Below, one piece after another: positions 27,447 through 37,627 of a stretch of 64,000 nucleotides of DNA. The stretch is from Corynebacterium jeikeium (GTDB taxonomy: Bacteria > Actinomycetota > Actinomycetes > Mycobacteriales > Mycobacteriaceae). Position 1 is the stretch's first letter; each line of letters begins with the position of its first letter. Below the pieces are notes generated by a model that was not told the DNA's origin, ran no database searches, and saw only the letters and a list, made by a program, of their open reading frames with translations. The stretch covers positions 2,108,001-2,172,000 of the forward strand of contig NZ_CP063195.1 in assembly GCF_028609885.1 (NCBI RefSeq), in the 5' to 3' direction. Both the position numbers and the translations under genes were made by a program.

Positions 27447-28294
27447 TCCACCCGCACCAAGTTCAGCCCTTCCGCGGGTGCTACTGGCACGGCAGAACTG
27501 CGCTTGGTCTCCTTCAATAGCCCCGGAGTGAAATCATCCGGTCGCTTGCCCGACCCGACCGTCAAAGCCGCCCCCACCAGGGAACGCACCATCGACCAGC
27601 AGAAGGCATCCGCGGTCACATGTGCCTCATAAGTCTGCGGTTCCGCCTCAGTGGAGACGTCCACCCAGCGGAACTCCTGCAGCTCCCGAACTGTCGTGGC
27701 CCCCTCGCGGGCCTTGCAAAATGCCGCGAAGTCGTTCAAACCGATCAGCGCGTCGGAGGCCGCCTGAGTCTTCTCCAAATCAATCGGATGGCGCCACGCT
27801 GCCGTATCCCGCGCCCGCACAGGCACAGGCCCGGCCGGGTGAGTCGTCACACGATAGATGTAGTGCCGGCGCAGCGCGGAGAAGCGGGCGTCAAAACCCT
27901 GCGGAGCAACACTCGCCCCGTGCAACCGCACGTCGGAAGGCAACATGCGGGAAAGGCGCCGCACCAGATCCTCCGGGCGGGTCAGCGAGCGTTGCTCGAA
28001 GGCGTCCGCAGGAATGTCAGCGTGGCAGACCTGGCCGCTGGCATGCACTCCCGCGTCGGTGCGCCCGGCCACGACCAACTCAATGGGATGGCGCGTGACC
28101 AGTGACAACTTCTCCTGCAGAACTCCCGCGACCGTGCGCAAGCCCCCAGACTGAGTGGCCCAGCCGTGGAAATCCGTGCCGTCGTAGGCAACTTCCAGGC
28201 GCACGCGCACCAGCTCGCCGGCTTGGCTGGGCTGATCAGCCGGTGCAGCTGAGGTGGCCTGCGAGAACTGCTGGGCCTGCGGTGTCTCGGGCAT
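27308..28294 (-). CDS. truA: tRNA pseudouridine synthase A (TruA)
   Basis: Makes pseudouridine at positions 38-40 of tRNAs. It has 328 residues, with the catalytic Asp in [12 protein letters not shown] (near residue 80) and DFAAFCK and EFRWVDV of the fold. The first 30 residues are a Gln/Ala-rich extension. The core ends near [15 protein letters not shown]; a low-complexity tail of about 45 residues follows and overlaps eccE antisense. In corynebacteria it lies after rplQ, as here. Confidence 0.95.
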   Translation of the reverse strand: MPETPQAQQFSQATSAAPADQPSQAGELVRVRLEVAYDGTDFHGWATQSGGLRTVAGVLQEKLSLVTRHPIELVVAGRTDAGVHASGQVCHADIPADAFEQRSLTRPEDLVRRLSRMLPSDVRLHGASVAPQGFDARFSALRRHYIYRVTTHPAGPVPVRARDTAAWRHPIDLEKTQAASDALIGLNDFAAFCKAREGATTVRELQEFRWVDVSTEAEPQTYEAHVTADAFCWSMVRSLVGAALTVGSGKRPDDFTPGLLKETKRSSAVPVAPAEGLNLVRVDYPADEELAERALTTRAKRSPVGSGSGSAEAAAVDAGPAAGPDTAP

Positions 28295-28398
28295 GGGTGG
28301 AGCGCTCCTTCGGATGGACGTTCGTCTGGCTCGGCTAGCTGTTGCTGCTCAGCTACTGCATTCGCCATGGGCACTGTGCGCGCCTTAGTCTAGTCTGC

Positions 28399-29013
28399 GT
28401 GCAAGACAACGAATTCTCCGCCTCCACCCTCGACTCGCGCGCCCGCCGACTAGTCGCGTGGGTCGCTGCCCTTAACGGGCTTGGCTTAGTCGTTGAAGTG
28501 TCGATTGGGCTTGTTATCGGCTCCGCCGCTCTTTTTGCGGACGCCGCAGACTTCCTCGAAGACACTCTCATCAACGTATTGGTGCTCACCGCCCTGGGAT
28601 GGTCGGTCGCCAGCCGCAGGAAGGCCAGCTATGCCCTGGCGGGGTTGATTCTGATTCCGGCTTTCGCAGCGTTCGGCACGGCCGGCTGGAAGGTTGTGAC
28701 GGGCACTCCCCCGGAGCCCGTGACTCTGAGCGTGACGGCCATCGGAGCCCTGGTGATTAACCTCGTCTGCGCAGTGCTTTTGCTGCGACTGCGCGGGGCG
28801 GATAGTGCGTTGGTGCAGGGTGCTTGGCTGGCGGCGCGGAATGATGCTGCGGCTAATGTGCTAATCCTAGGCGCCGGTGTGGTGATGATGTTCTGGGCTA
28901 GCGCGTGGCCGGACATTGTGGTCGGCGTGGTCATCGGTCTGATTAACCTCTCGGCGGCGAAGGAAGTCTTTGAGCAGGCTCGCGCGGAGGAACCGGAGCT
29001 CGAGATGGACTAG
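28399..29013 (+). CDS. Cation diffusion facilitator-like transporter
   Basis: A 204-residue membrane protein with about six helices. ALFADAADFLEDTLINVLVL is the helix carrying metal-binding Asp/Glu in the CDF (zinc/iron efflux) fold, though the His of the usual HxxxD is missing and Asp/Glu remain (ADAADFLED, RNDAAANV). The start is GTG 28399, six bases after TAGTCT, so it is probably leaderless; ATG 28342 would overlap the truA upstream region. The ion is unknown, and it could be a degenerate CDF-fold protein. Confidence 0.75.
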   Translation: MQDNEFSASTLDSRARRLVAWVAALNGLGLVVEVSIGLVIGSAALFADAADFLEDTLINVLVLTALGWSVASRRKASYALAGLILIPAFAAFGTAGWKVVTGTPPEPVTLSVTAIGALVINLVCAVLLLRLRGADSALVQGAWLAARNDAAANVLILGAGVVMMFWASAWPDIVVGVVIGLINLSAAKEVFEQARAEEPELEMD

Positions 29014-29024
29014 GCGAACGGGCA

Positions 29025-29189
29025 AATGTCGTTAGAACGGGAATGCGCACGGTCCAACTCCGGCCAATGTCGCTACAACGGGAATACGTGCGACGAGAGT
29101 AAAGTGCCGGCAAAATGAAAACTCTCTGACCTGCATTTTTGCAGAACTGCAAATCGTTCGCATTAACGCATTCCCGATCTAACGACATT
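29025..29189. repeat. Three copies of a 23-base element, third one inverted
   Basis: Copies: 29025-29047 (AATGTCGTTAGAACGGGAAT, then GCG), 29066-29088 (AATGTCGCTACAACGGGAAT, then ACG), and the reverse complement at 29167-29189 (AATGTCGTTAGATCGGGAAT, then GCG). The consensus is AATGTCGNTANANCGGGAAT. Inverted copies could pair in RNA. The family was not identified; function unknown. Confidence 0.7.
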
Positions 29190-29337
29190 CGGCGCCCAAA
29201 CCCACCACAAACCACGCCCAAACCCCACCATTAAGCCACCACAAACCACGCTCCACACACGCCAACTGGCGCGCCCTTGCCGGTTCGGTAACATCGGGAC
29301 CGCGGGGGCGGGTGGCGTCAATAAGTAAGCAACAAAA

Positions 29338-29380
29338 AGGCGGGCCACGAGCTACCCCATTGGGTAACCGTGGCCCGCCT
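29338..29380 (-). terminator. Terminator after rplQ
   Basis: A 12-bp perfect stem, AGGCGGGCCACG at 29338-29349 with CGTGGCCCGCCT at 29369-29380. The minus-strand tail is TTTTGTTGCTT. Confidence 0.88.
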
Positions 29381-29404
29381 CAAAGCTAGGCGAAAGCGCC
29401 GGAC

Positions 29405-29944
29405 TTACTTGTCCTCAGCAGCCTCGTCGGCAGCCTCAGCAGCCTCAGCTTCAGCGGCCTTGTCGGTTGCGGTGTCAGCCTCAACCTCCGGAGCCTCCTC
29501 AGCCTTAGCCTCTTCAGCCTCGACCTCAGCCTTCTGAGCCTTGGAAGCGGCAACGCGGTTAGCGCGCTCTGCCTCGGTGGAGGCCAGCGGCTCCGTCACC
29601 AGGGAGATCTGGGAGATCGGAGCGTTGTCGCCCTTGCGGTTCTCCAGCTTGATGATGCGGGTGTAGCCACCCGGACGGCCTTCGAACTTCGGAGCCAGCT
29701 CGTTGAACAGGTAAGCAACAACTTCCTTGTTCGGGATGAGCTTCAGCACGTTGCGGCGGTCCGCCAGGGTGCCGCGCTTGGCCTTGGTGATGATCTTCTC
29801 GACGTAGGGGCGCAGCAGCTTAGCCTTTGCGTCCGTGGTCTTGATGGCGCCGTGCTCAAACAGCTGAGCAGCGAGGTTGGACAGGATCTTCTTCTGGTGA
29901 GAAGCAGAACCGCCCAGGCGGGCGCCCTTCTTTGGGGTAGGCAT
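29405..29944 (-). CDS. rplQ: 50S ribosomal protein L17
   Basis: A 179-residue protein. The conserved part is [20 protein letters not shown] at the start and [20 protein letters not shown] near residues 90-110. The last 60 residues are a Glu/Ala-rich acidic tail ([20 protein letters not shown]), longer than in most bacteria. It is last in the rpsM-rpsK-rpsD-rpoA-rplQ cluster and ends at a strong terminator. Confidence 0.97.
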   Translation of the reverse strand: MPTPKKGARLGGSASHQKKILSNLAAQLFEHGAIKTTDAKAKLLRPYVEKIITKAKRGTLADRRNVLKLIPNKEVVAYLFNELAPKFEGRPGGYTRIIKLENRKGDNAPISQISLVTEPLASTEAERANRVAASKAQKAEVEAEEAKAEEAPEVEADTATDKAAEAEAAEAADEAAEDK

Positions 29945-29999
29945 TAGTTCTCCTCGTGTGGATCTTTAAATCAGTGAGCGCGTGCGGTTAACCACCGGG

Positions 30000-31013
30000 T
30001 TATTCCGCGATGTCCTCGCCCTCGGTGTCGATGAACTCACCGGTCTCTGCGTCGTAGCCCTCGATATCGGTGATATCGAAGCCCTCCGGGGCGTCCTTCA
30101 GGCCCAAGCCCAAGCCAGCCAGCTTAACCTTGACCTCGTTGATGGACTTCTGGCCGAAGTTGCGGATGTCCAGCAGGTCGGACTCCGTGCGTGCAGCCAG
30201 CTCGCCGACGGTGTGAATCTCTTCACGCTTCAGGCAGTTGTAGGAGCGGACGGAGAAGTTCAGGTCCTCGATCGGCATGCTGTAGGCAGCGATGTGCTCG
30301 CTTTCCTGCGGCGACGGGCCGATCTCGATGCCCTCTGCTTCGTGGTTCAGCTCCTGAGCCAGACCGAACAGCTCCACCAGGGTCTTACCTGCGGATGCCA
30401 TGGCATCGCGGGCGGTGATGGAGTTCTTCGTCTCCACGTCCAGGATCAGCTTGTCGAAGTCCGTGCGCTGTTCCACACGGGTTGCCTCGACCTTGTAGCT
30501 GACCTTCAGAACCGGGGAGTAGATCTGGTCGACCGGGATGCGTCCGATCTCAGAAGAAGCTGTGGCAGCCGGAACGTAGCCGCGGCCACGCTCGACAGTC
30601 ATCTCAATTTCCAGCTTGCCCTGCTCGTTCAGGGTAGCGATGTGCAGGTCCTGGTTGTGAACCTCTACGCCGGCCGGAACCTCAACGTCGGCGCCGGTAA
30701 CCTCGCCCGGGCCTTCCTTGCGGATGAACATCGAGACAGGCTCATCGGAGTCGCTGGACAGAACCAGGGACTTGATGTTCAGGATGATGTCGGAAACATC
30801 TTCCTTCACGCCCGGGATGGTGGTGAACTCGTGGAGCACACCCTCGATGCGCAGGGAGGTCACTGCCGCGCCCGGGATGGACGACAGCAGGGTCCGGCGC
30901 AGGGAGTTACCCAGCGTGTAGCCGAAGCCCGGCTCCAGCGGCTCAATGACGAACCGGGAGCGGGAATCGTCGATGAACTCTTCCGTGAGCGCGGGGCGCT
31001 GTGAAATGAGCAT
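30000..31013 (-). CDS. rpoA: RNA polymerase alpha subunit
   Basis: A 337-residue subunit that starts assembly of RNA polymerase. The N-terminal domain carries [20 protein letters not shown]. The C-terminal domain, with [18 protein letters not shown], contacts activators and UP elements. Length is normal for actinobacteria. It lies in the ribosomal operon. Confidence 0.98.
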   Translation of the reverse strand: MLISQRPALTEEFIDDSRSRFVIEPLEPGFGYTLGNSLRRTLLSSIPGAAVTSLRIEGVLHEFTTIPGVKEDVSDIILNIKSLVLSSDSDEPVSMFIRKEGPGEVTGADVEVPAGVEVHNQDLHIATLNEQGKLEIEMTVERGRGYVPAATASSEIGRIPVDQIYSPVLKVSYKVEATRVEQRTDFDKLILDVETKNSITARDAMASAGKTLVELFGLAQELNHEAEGIEIGPSPQESEHIAAYSMPIEDLNFSVRSYNCLKREEIHTVGELAARTESDLLDIRNFGQKSINEVKVKLAGLGLGLKDAPEGFDITDIEGYDAETGEFIDTEGEDIAE

Positions 31014-31157
31014 TGTTTAAGCTTCTCCTTTTTCGGCGACCGCTATATGACGCCGTTAGGGGGACTACCGCCACCAGGTTTGGTTGACGGTGCGGACGGT
31101 AGAAAACCGCGTTTGGTGTTCTATCCGAAGTAATTCTAACGAATAGGTTCGTCAGGT

Positions 31158-31763
31158 TTACTTCGAGTAGAGCTCGACGATCAGCTGTTCCTGCAGCGGG
31201 ATGTCGATCTGAGCGCGCTCGGGCAGCTGGTGCACGAGGATGCGCAGAGTGGACGGTACGACCTGCAGCCAAGCAGGAACGATCGTATCGACCAGGGCTT
31301 CCTGAGCCTCTTCGAACCACAGCATCGAGCGGGACTTCTCACGCACATCGATGATGTCGTACTGGGAGACCTTGAAGGAAGGAACGTTGACCTTCTTGCC
31401 GTTCACGGTGAAGTGACCGTGGGAAACCAGCTGGCGAGCCTGGCGACGGGTGCGTGCCAGACCTGCGCGGTAGACAACGTTGTCCAGGCGAGACTCCAGC
31501 AGGATGACCAGGTTGTCACCGGTCTTACCCGGGCGACGGTTGGCCTCTGCGTAGTAACGGCGGAACTGCTTCTCCAGGACGCCGTAGGTGTACTTCGCCT
31601 TCTGCTTCTCCTGCAGCTGCAGGAGGTACTCGGACTCCTTGATGCGAGCACGGCCAGCCTGCCCCGGAGGGTAGGGGCGACGCTCGAAGGAGTTGTCGCC
31701 GCCGACGAGGTCGACGCGGAGGCGACGGGACTTACGGGTTACGGGGCCGGTATAACGAGCCAT
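31158..31763 (-). CDS. rpsD: 30S ribosomal protein S4
   Basis: A 201-residue primary 16S rRNA-binding protein. MARYTGPVTRKSRRLRVDLV at the start and the S4 RNA-binding domain (RLDNVVYRAGLARTRRQARQ, then LVSHGHFTVNGKKV) are clear. No zinc-type CxxC cluster is present in the N-terminal part, so it is the zinc-free form. It lies 26 bases after rpsK and 144 bases before rpoA. Confidence 0.98.
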   Translation of the reverse strand: MARYTGPVTRKSRRLRVDLVGGDNSFERRPYPPGQAGRARIKESEYLLQLQEKQKAKYTYGVLEKQFRRYYAEANRRPGKTGDNLVILLESRLDNVVYRAGLARTRRQARQLVSHGHFTVNGKKVNVPSFKVSQYDIIDVREKSRSMLWFEEAQEALVDTIVPAWLQVVPSTLRILVHQLPERAQIDIPLQEQLIVELYSK

Positions 31764-31789
31764 TTTCTATCCCTAATCCTTTCTTCTCT

Positions 31790-32194
31790 TTAGACGCGAC
31801 GACGCTTCGGCGGGCGGCAGCCGTTGTGCGGCTGCGGGGTGACGTCGGCAATGGTGCCAACCTCGAGGCCCGCGGTGGACAGGGAACGGATAGCGGTCTC
31901 GCGGCCGGAGCCCGGACCCTTAACGAATACGTCAACCTTCTTCATGCCGTGGTCCATAGCCTTGCGAGCAGCGGACTCGGCAGCCATCTGAGCGGCGAAG
32001 GGGGTGGACTTACGGGAGCCCTTGAAGCCGACGTGGCCCGAGGAAGCCCAGGAAATCACAGCGCCCTTCGGGTCCGTGATGGACACGATGGTGTTGTTGA
32101 AGGTGGACTTGATGTATGCGTGGCCGTTGGCCACATTCTTCTTGACGACGCGACGGCCAGTACGGCGCGCGCCGGAACGAGTCTTCGGAGGCAT
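31790..32194 (-). CDS. rpsK: 30S ribosomal protein S11
   Basis: A 134-residue protein of the platform of the small subunit. [20 protein letters not shown] and the end [18 protein letters not shown] are diagnostic. Starts 3 bases after the rpsM stop. Confidence 0.98.
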   Translation of the reverse strand: MPPKTRSGARRTGRRVVKKNVANGHAYIKSTFNNTIVSITDPKGAVISWASSGHVGFKGSRKSTPFAAQMAAESAARKAMDHGMKKVDVFVKGPGSGRETAIRSLSTAGLEVGTIADVTPQPHNGCRPPKRRRV

Positions 32195-32197
32195 AGG

Positions 32198-32566
<369 letters not shown>

Positions 32567-32810
32567 AGGGCAGTTTCCTTCCGGTTTAGCGACGGTTTTC
32601 TCCACACTCGTCCCTTTTGATCCTTCGAGTATTTCGCCAACAGTCACGGAAGAGACTGTTCGGGCACAAAGTGCCTTGAACGTGCGAAACCAACACCCCA
32701 ACTATTGGAGTGTTGGAAGGAGGGCTCCGGCCGCCGCGGCCAGAGGTAGTGACCAGGTAGCTTCCACCTCGGTGGTGCTACCCAGATTGGATGTATGGAG
32801 GCTTAACGGT

Positions 32811-33029
32811 TTACTTGTAGCGGTAAACGATACGCCCGCGGGTCAGGTCGTAGGGAGACAACTCCACGACAACCCGATCCTCCGGGAGGATACGGATGTA
32901 GTGCTGGCGCATCTTGCCGGAAATGTGAGCCAAAACCTTGTGGCCGTTGTCCAGCTCGACACGGAACATCGCATTTGGCAGGGGCTCGACGATGCGACCC
33001 TCAACCTCGATGGCGCCTTCTTTTGCCAT
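32811..33029 (-). CDS. infA: Translation initiation factor IF-1
   Basis: A 72-residue OB-fold factor that binds the ribosomal A site. [20 protein letters not shown] at the start; GGAGG lies just before the ATG at 33029. The downstream gene is rpsM. Confidence 0.98.
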   Translation of the reverse strand: MAKEGAIEVEGRIVEPLPNAMFRVELDNGHKVLAHISGKMRQHYIRILPEDRVVVELSPYDLTRGRIVYRYK

Positions 33030-33190
33030 ATCCTCCAACGTTTCCCCAGCTCTATTAGCTGGTATGGGTGATGTTTTGCTACATACGGCGCAGTCTTGGA
33101 ATCTTCCACCTGGCAGCCACCAAAGGCGCCTACCTATGCGAAAGCCTCATGCACCAAGTGCCTACAATACACGCGACCTGCAAAGATGCC

Positions 33191-33233
33191 AAAACGCTCG
33201 CACCCGCCTCCTTAGAAGCTAGCGCGAGCGTTT
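33191..33233 (-). terminator. Terminator after the symporter gene
   Basis: AAAACGCTCGC (33191-33201) pairs with GCGAGCGTTT (33224-33233); the minus-strand tail is TTTTGGCATC. Confidence 0.75.
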
Positions 33234-33255
33234 GCCTTCTTGGTCGACCGTACCT

Positions 33256-34449
33256 CTAGGCGGGCTGCTTTTCGCGGCGCAGTTCGCCCTTCGCCAGGCG
33301 ATTCACTGCCAGCGCAATCGCACCGTCGCCGGTGACGTTACATGCGGTACCGAAGGAGTCGATGGCGATGTAAGCCGCGATCATCAGTGCCACCTGGCCT
33401 TCGTCAAAGCCCAACTGGGACTGCAGCAGGCCCACGGCCGCCATAATCGCACCACCCGGTACGCCCGGTGCGGCGATCATCATCACACCTAGCAGGAAGA
33501 TGAAGCCCAGGGCCATGCCCGCGGTCATGTCCACGCCGGTCATGTAAACGATGGAGAACGCAAACAGTGCAATCTTTTGCATAGAACCGGACAGGTGCAC
33601 CGTTGCACACAGCGGCACCACGAAGTCCGCCACGGACTGGGATACACCGTTCTTGCGGGTGCACTCCAGCGTCACCGGGATGGTCGCTGCGGAAGAGGAG
33701 GTACCCAACGCGGTGAAGTAGGCGGGCAGCATATTCTTCAGCGCAGTGAACGGGTTGCGTTGCGCAAAGAGTCCGGCCAGTAGGTACTGCAGCGCCAGGA
33801 TCACCCAGGTCATGAGCACGGCAAGGATCAGCACCTTAGCGAACTGCGATAGCGTCAGCTTTAGGTTGCCATTCATGCCCATCGTCAGGAACACACCGAA
33901 GATGTAGAACGGCAGCAGCGGGATGATGAAGCTCTCGATGACCTTCATGGTCACCTCGCGTAGCTCCTCAGCGCCCTTGAACAGAACTTCGGTGCGCATA
34001 GAAGCCATGGCGATACCCACGGTGAAGGCCAGCAGCAGTGCAGACATCACGCCCAGCGGCGGATCCATCTCCACGGAGAAGAACGGCGCCAACGCACCCT
34101 CGTCAATATCCTTGGCTTCGATCATCGACTCGTTACCCAGCAGCGACGGGTAGAGCCCTTCTGCCACGCCGTAGGCGATCAGACCGGAGATGATGGTAGA
34201 GACGTATGCGATGCCGGCGGTCACGCTCAGCCACTTGCCTGCCCCCTGGCCCAGGCTGGCAATAGCAGGGGCGATCAGGGCGAAGATCAGAACCGGGACA
34301 AAGAATCCCAGGAAGTTACTGAACAGCCCATTGAAAGTCGCAAATACGCGGCCAGCCCATTCCGGGAAGAAAAGGCTGCAGACGATACCCAGAACAATCG
34401 CAACGATGATCTTGAATATCAGAGAATTAAGAAATCTGGATCCGTTCAT
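33256..34449 (-). CDS. Dicarboxylate/amino acid:cation symporter (DAACS)
   Basis: A membrane transporter of about 397 residues that takes up glutamate, serine/threonine or C4-dicarboxylates with Na+ or H+. The hairpin serine motif TSSSAATIP and the NVTGDGA motif near the end are typical of GltP/DctA/SstT proteins. About eight helices plus re-entrant loops. Start ATG 34449 (AAAGGGAAAG upstream); TTG 34488 is less likely. Substrate cannot be fixed. Confidence 0.9.
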   Translation of the reverse strand: MNGSRFLNSLIFKIIVAIVLGIVCSLFFPEWAGRVFATFNGLFSNFLGFFVPVLIFALIAPAIASLGQGAGKWLSVTAGIAYVSTIISGLIAYGVAEGLYPSLLGNESMIEAKDIDEGALAPFFSVEMDPPLGVMSALLLAFTVGIAMASMRTEVLFKGAEELREVTMKVIESFIIPLLPFYIFGVFLTMGMNGNLKLTLSQFAKVLILAVLMTWVILALQYLLAGLFAQRNPFTALKNMLPAYFTALGTSSSAATIPVTLECTRKNGVSQSVADFVVPLCATVHLSGSMQKIALFAFSIVYMTGVDMTAGMALGFIFLLGVMMIAAPGVPGGAIMAAVGLLQSQLGFDEGQVALMIAAYIAIDSFGTACNVTGDGAIALAVNRLAKGELRREKQPA

Positions 34450-34649
34450 GCTGGCGCTTTCCCTTTGCAGTTGCTTATAGGTCCTCAAGAAACGATCAAG
34501 TGAATTGTATTTAGCCTACTCGCAATACTTAAAACCCCAATAATCGCCCGCACCCTATTAACCCCTCCCCTGCTTCCCCCTCATTACTGCTACGCCCCAA
34601 CACCGCGCCTGTCAGAGAGGCCGGCGGGGCGTCATCAAGAATGAAAGAA

Positions 34650-35444
34650 CTACTTGCGCGGCGTAAGAATTCGCGGGCCGTCGGCGGTCGCGGCGACGGT
34701 GTGCTCCCAGTGCGAGGAGAAACTGCCGTCATCGGTCAGCACCGACCACTCGTCGTCCAGCACGTAGGAATCCGCCGTGCCCAGCGCCAGCATCGGCTCG
34801 ATGGCCAGCACAGAGCCCTCCTGGATCTCCGGGCCTCGCCCACCGCGGCCCTCGTTAGCCAGGTACGGATCCTCATGCATGGTGCGGCCGATGCCGTGGC
34901 CGCCGTACCCATCGACGATCCACAGCTCCACGTCGAACTTCCGCGCGGCGGCCTCGGTCGCCTTCTCCAGTGCCCAGGACACGTCCGTCAGGCGGTTGCC
35001 AGGCACCATTGCCTTCAGCCCTTCGTACAGCACCCATTCGGTCGCGCGATTTAGGCGGTCGTGTTCCTCGGCGATCTCGCCAATACCGAAGGTCCAAGCG
35101 GAGTCCCCCACCCAACCGTTGAGCGTGGCGCCACAGTCGATGGAAATCAGATCGCCTTCCTTTAGCACCACATCGGCGGACGGGATGCCGTGGACGATCA
35201 TGTCGTTCGGGCTCGCGCAGATGGAACCCGGGAAGCCACCGTAACCCTTGAAAGTCGGGGTGGCACCATGGTCGCGGATAACCTGCTCAGCCACGCGGTC
35301 CAAGTCCAGCGTGGTTTTGCCCGGCTCCGCGGCCTTTTTGACTTCCTGCAGCGCCAGACCAACAATCTCCCCGGCAGCCTGCATTGCATCCAGTTGTTCG
35401 GCGGTCTTCGCCGCGATCTTCTTGTTCCTTCGCCTAAAGCCCAT
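34650..35444 (-). CDS. map: Methionine aminopeptidase
   Basis: Removes the initiator Met from new proteins. It has 264 residues. The metal ligands are visible: Asp in SIDCGA and DSAW, His in GGHGIGR, Glu in IEPML and in SHWEHTVA. It lies downstream of adk and secY, the usual order. Confidence 0.96.
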   Translation of the reverse strand: MGFRRRNKKIAAKTAEQLDAMQAAGEIVGLALQEVKKAAEPGKTTLDLDRVAEQVIRDHGATPTFKGYGGFPGSICASPNDMIVHGIPSADVVLKEGDLISIDCGATLNGWVGDSAWTFGIGEIAEEHDRLNRATEWVLYEGLKAMVPGNRLTDVSWALEKATEAAARKFDVELWIVDGYGGHGIGRTMHEDPYLANEGRGGRGPEIQEGSVLAIEPMLALGTADSYVLDDEWSVLTDDGSFSSHWEHTVAATADGPRILTPRK

Positions 35445-35572
35445 GTGGTTTCGTTTCTGTTCTTTCTAATAGCTCTTGTTTTTGGTGACGCCCCCTTCAG
35501 GGGCGAACAACCACAAATCCCGCCAGGTCGGACCGTGGAAGGCCGGCTGGCGGGATCAGATTGCGCGGGTGC

Positions 35573-36118
35573 TTACTTATCCAGCGCGTTCAGAGTGGTG
35601 CAGGAGATGTCCTCCACGGTGCCCTCTGCGTCGATGTTCAGCAGAACATCCTTGTAGTGGTCGATCAGCGGGGCGGTCTCGTTGCGGTAGACCTCCAGGC
35701 GGGTGCGGATCGTGTCCTCATTGTCATCGTTGCGGCCGCGAGCCAGCATGCGATCGACTACGACATCCTCAGAGACAACGTAGTTGATGACTGCGTCCAG
35801 GGAGTGGCCGTCGTCCTGCAGCATCTTCTCCAGCAGCTCTGCCTGCTCAATGGTGCGGGGGAAGCCGTCCAACAGGAAGCCATCGGCAGCGTCCTCCTGG
35901 TTCAGGCGGTCACGGACCATGTCGGCCGTGACGGAGGTCGGGACCAGCTTGCCAGCGTCCATGTACTCCTGCGCCTGCTTGCCCAGGTCGGTGCCCTGGG
36001 AGATGTTGGCACGGAACAGGTCACCGGTGGAGATGTGCGGAACCTTCAGCGCATCGGATAGCAGGGATGCTTGGGTGCCCTTACCAGCGCCGGGAGGGCC
36101 GAGCAGAACTAGTCTCAT
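35573..36118 (-). CDS. adk: Adenylate kinase
   Basis: Interconverts ATP, AMP and ADP. It has 181 residues, the short form typical of actinobacteria, without the zinc LID. P-loop [10 protein letters not shown] at residues 7-16 and LLDGFPRT near residue 80. The start overlaps the secY stop (ATGA), so it is coupled to secY. Confidence 0.98.
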
Positions 36119-37449
36119 TTGAGGAATCCTTCGTAGTTAGACTGCATAACTTGCGATTCGAGTTGCTTGATCGTGGTCAGGGCCACGGATACCAGAATCA
36201 AGATAGCGGTACCACCGAATGGCATCTGGCCCTGGCCTCCGGCCTGTGCCGTCTGCACGCCCATGTTAATCAGGATGTTCGGCAGGGCGGCGATGATAGC
36301 CAGGTAGATAGAACCGACAATCAGCAGACGGTTCATCACGTAACCAAGGTACTCCGCGGTCGGGCGGCCCGGGCGAATGCCCGGAATAAAGCCACCGTAC
36401 TTCTTCATGTTGTCCGCCTGATCGTACGGATCGTACTGCACAGAGACGTAGAAGAAGGAGAAGAAGATGATTAGGCCGACGTAAACCAGGATGTATTGCC
36501 AGGCGGCCGGGTTCGACAGTACCGCCATGACGTTACGGTTCCACCAGTTGTCCTGCCCGGCGGCCTGTGGGTTGCCGGACTGGATGATCTGGGTAATGAG
36601 GATCGGAACGGTCAGCAGTGAGGAGGCGAAAATCACGGGGATAACGCCGGCCTGGTTAACCTTCAGCGGCAGGTAGGTGGAAGTCTCACCGTACTGGCGG
36701 CGGCCAATCATGCGCTTTGCGTACTGAACGGGGATGCGGCGCTGCCCCTGCTCGATAAAGACCACGCCGACAACCAGGATCAGAACGCCAACGATGACAC
36801 CGGCGAAGACGAAGCCGCCGGAGCCGGAGAAGATTGATGCACCCTGTGCCGGAAGCGACGTTGCGATACCCGCGAAGATCAGCAGGGACATGCCGTTGCC
36901 GATACCACGGTCGGTGATGAGCTCGCCCATCCACATCAGCAGCACCGCACCGGAGGTCATAATCAACACCATGGTGACGAGGCCGAAGATGCCGGTATCT
37001 TCCTTAAGCACCTGCACACCTTGCCCCAGTAGCTGGCGGCGATCCGCCAGCGCCACGATGCCGGCGGACTGCAGCAGTGCGAGAGCCACAGTGAGATAAC
37101 GGGTGTACTCCGTCATCTTCGCCTGGCCGGACTGGCCTTCCTTCTTCAGCTGTTCAAACTTCGGGATCACCACTGTGAGCAGCTGAACAATAATGGACGC
37201 GGTGATGTACGGCATGATGCCGACGGCGAAGACAGAAAGCTTCAGCAGCGCACCGCCCGAAAACAGGTTGATCAAGGAGTACATGGCCGAGTTATCGGTC
37301 AGGCCCTTGATCTGCGCTTGAATCGAGCCGTAATCCACGCCTGGGGTGGGGATCTGGGCGCCAATGCGATAGAGGATGATCATCGCAAGGGAGAACAAGA
37401 TCTTCTTACGAAGATCTGCGTTCTTGAACGCCGAGGAGATGGCGGACAA
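36115..37449 (-). CDS. secY: Protein translocase subunit SecY
   Basis: A 444-residue channel protein of the general secretion system with ten membrane helices. The start is TTG 37449, with AGGAGG six bases upstream. MEHQ-like plug residues are not evident, but [15 protein letters not shown] and the end [17 protein letters not shown] are typical. Only 178 bases separate its start from the IS1249-like element, so its native upstream promoter region may be partly lost. Confidence 0.98.
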
Positions 37450-37627
37450 ACTTTGCCTCCTGTGTAGTTTGTTTCCGTAGTGCGGGATCTACTGGCTAGC
37501 GCACCTGCACTTCAAGATACGCCCGCGGTGAGGCGACACTAATTGCAACCTGTACAGGTTAGCAGACAGGACAAATGCTGAGGACACTCTACCACCTACC
37601 ACAAGCGCTATTTCAAATGGCACTTCC

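Larger units (their letters stand above)
29014..29404. other. Intergenic region with 23-base repeats and rplQ terminator
   Basis: A non-coding stretch of 391 bases between two convergent genes. It has three copies of a roughly 23-base element (29025, 29066, and inverted at 29167-29189), a duplicated CACCACAAACCACGC near 29203 and 29238, and the rplQ terminator at 29338-29380. I see no gene. Confidence 0.6.

Noticed and set aside
32567..32810. Possible rpmJ in the infA-rpsM gap
   Set aside because: No frame with the L36 pattern of Cys/His and basic residues on the minus strand; the gap appears to be leader.
34593..34631. Hairpin CGCCCC/GGGGCG after map
   Set aside because: The outer six pairs are good but the inner part is poorly paired and no clear T-tract follows, so I do not call a terminator.
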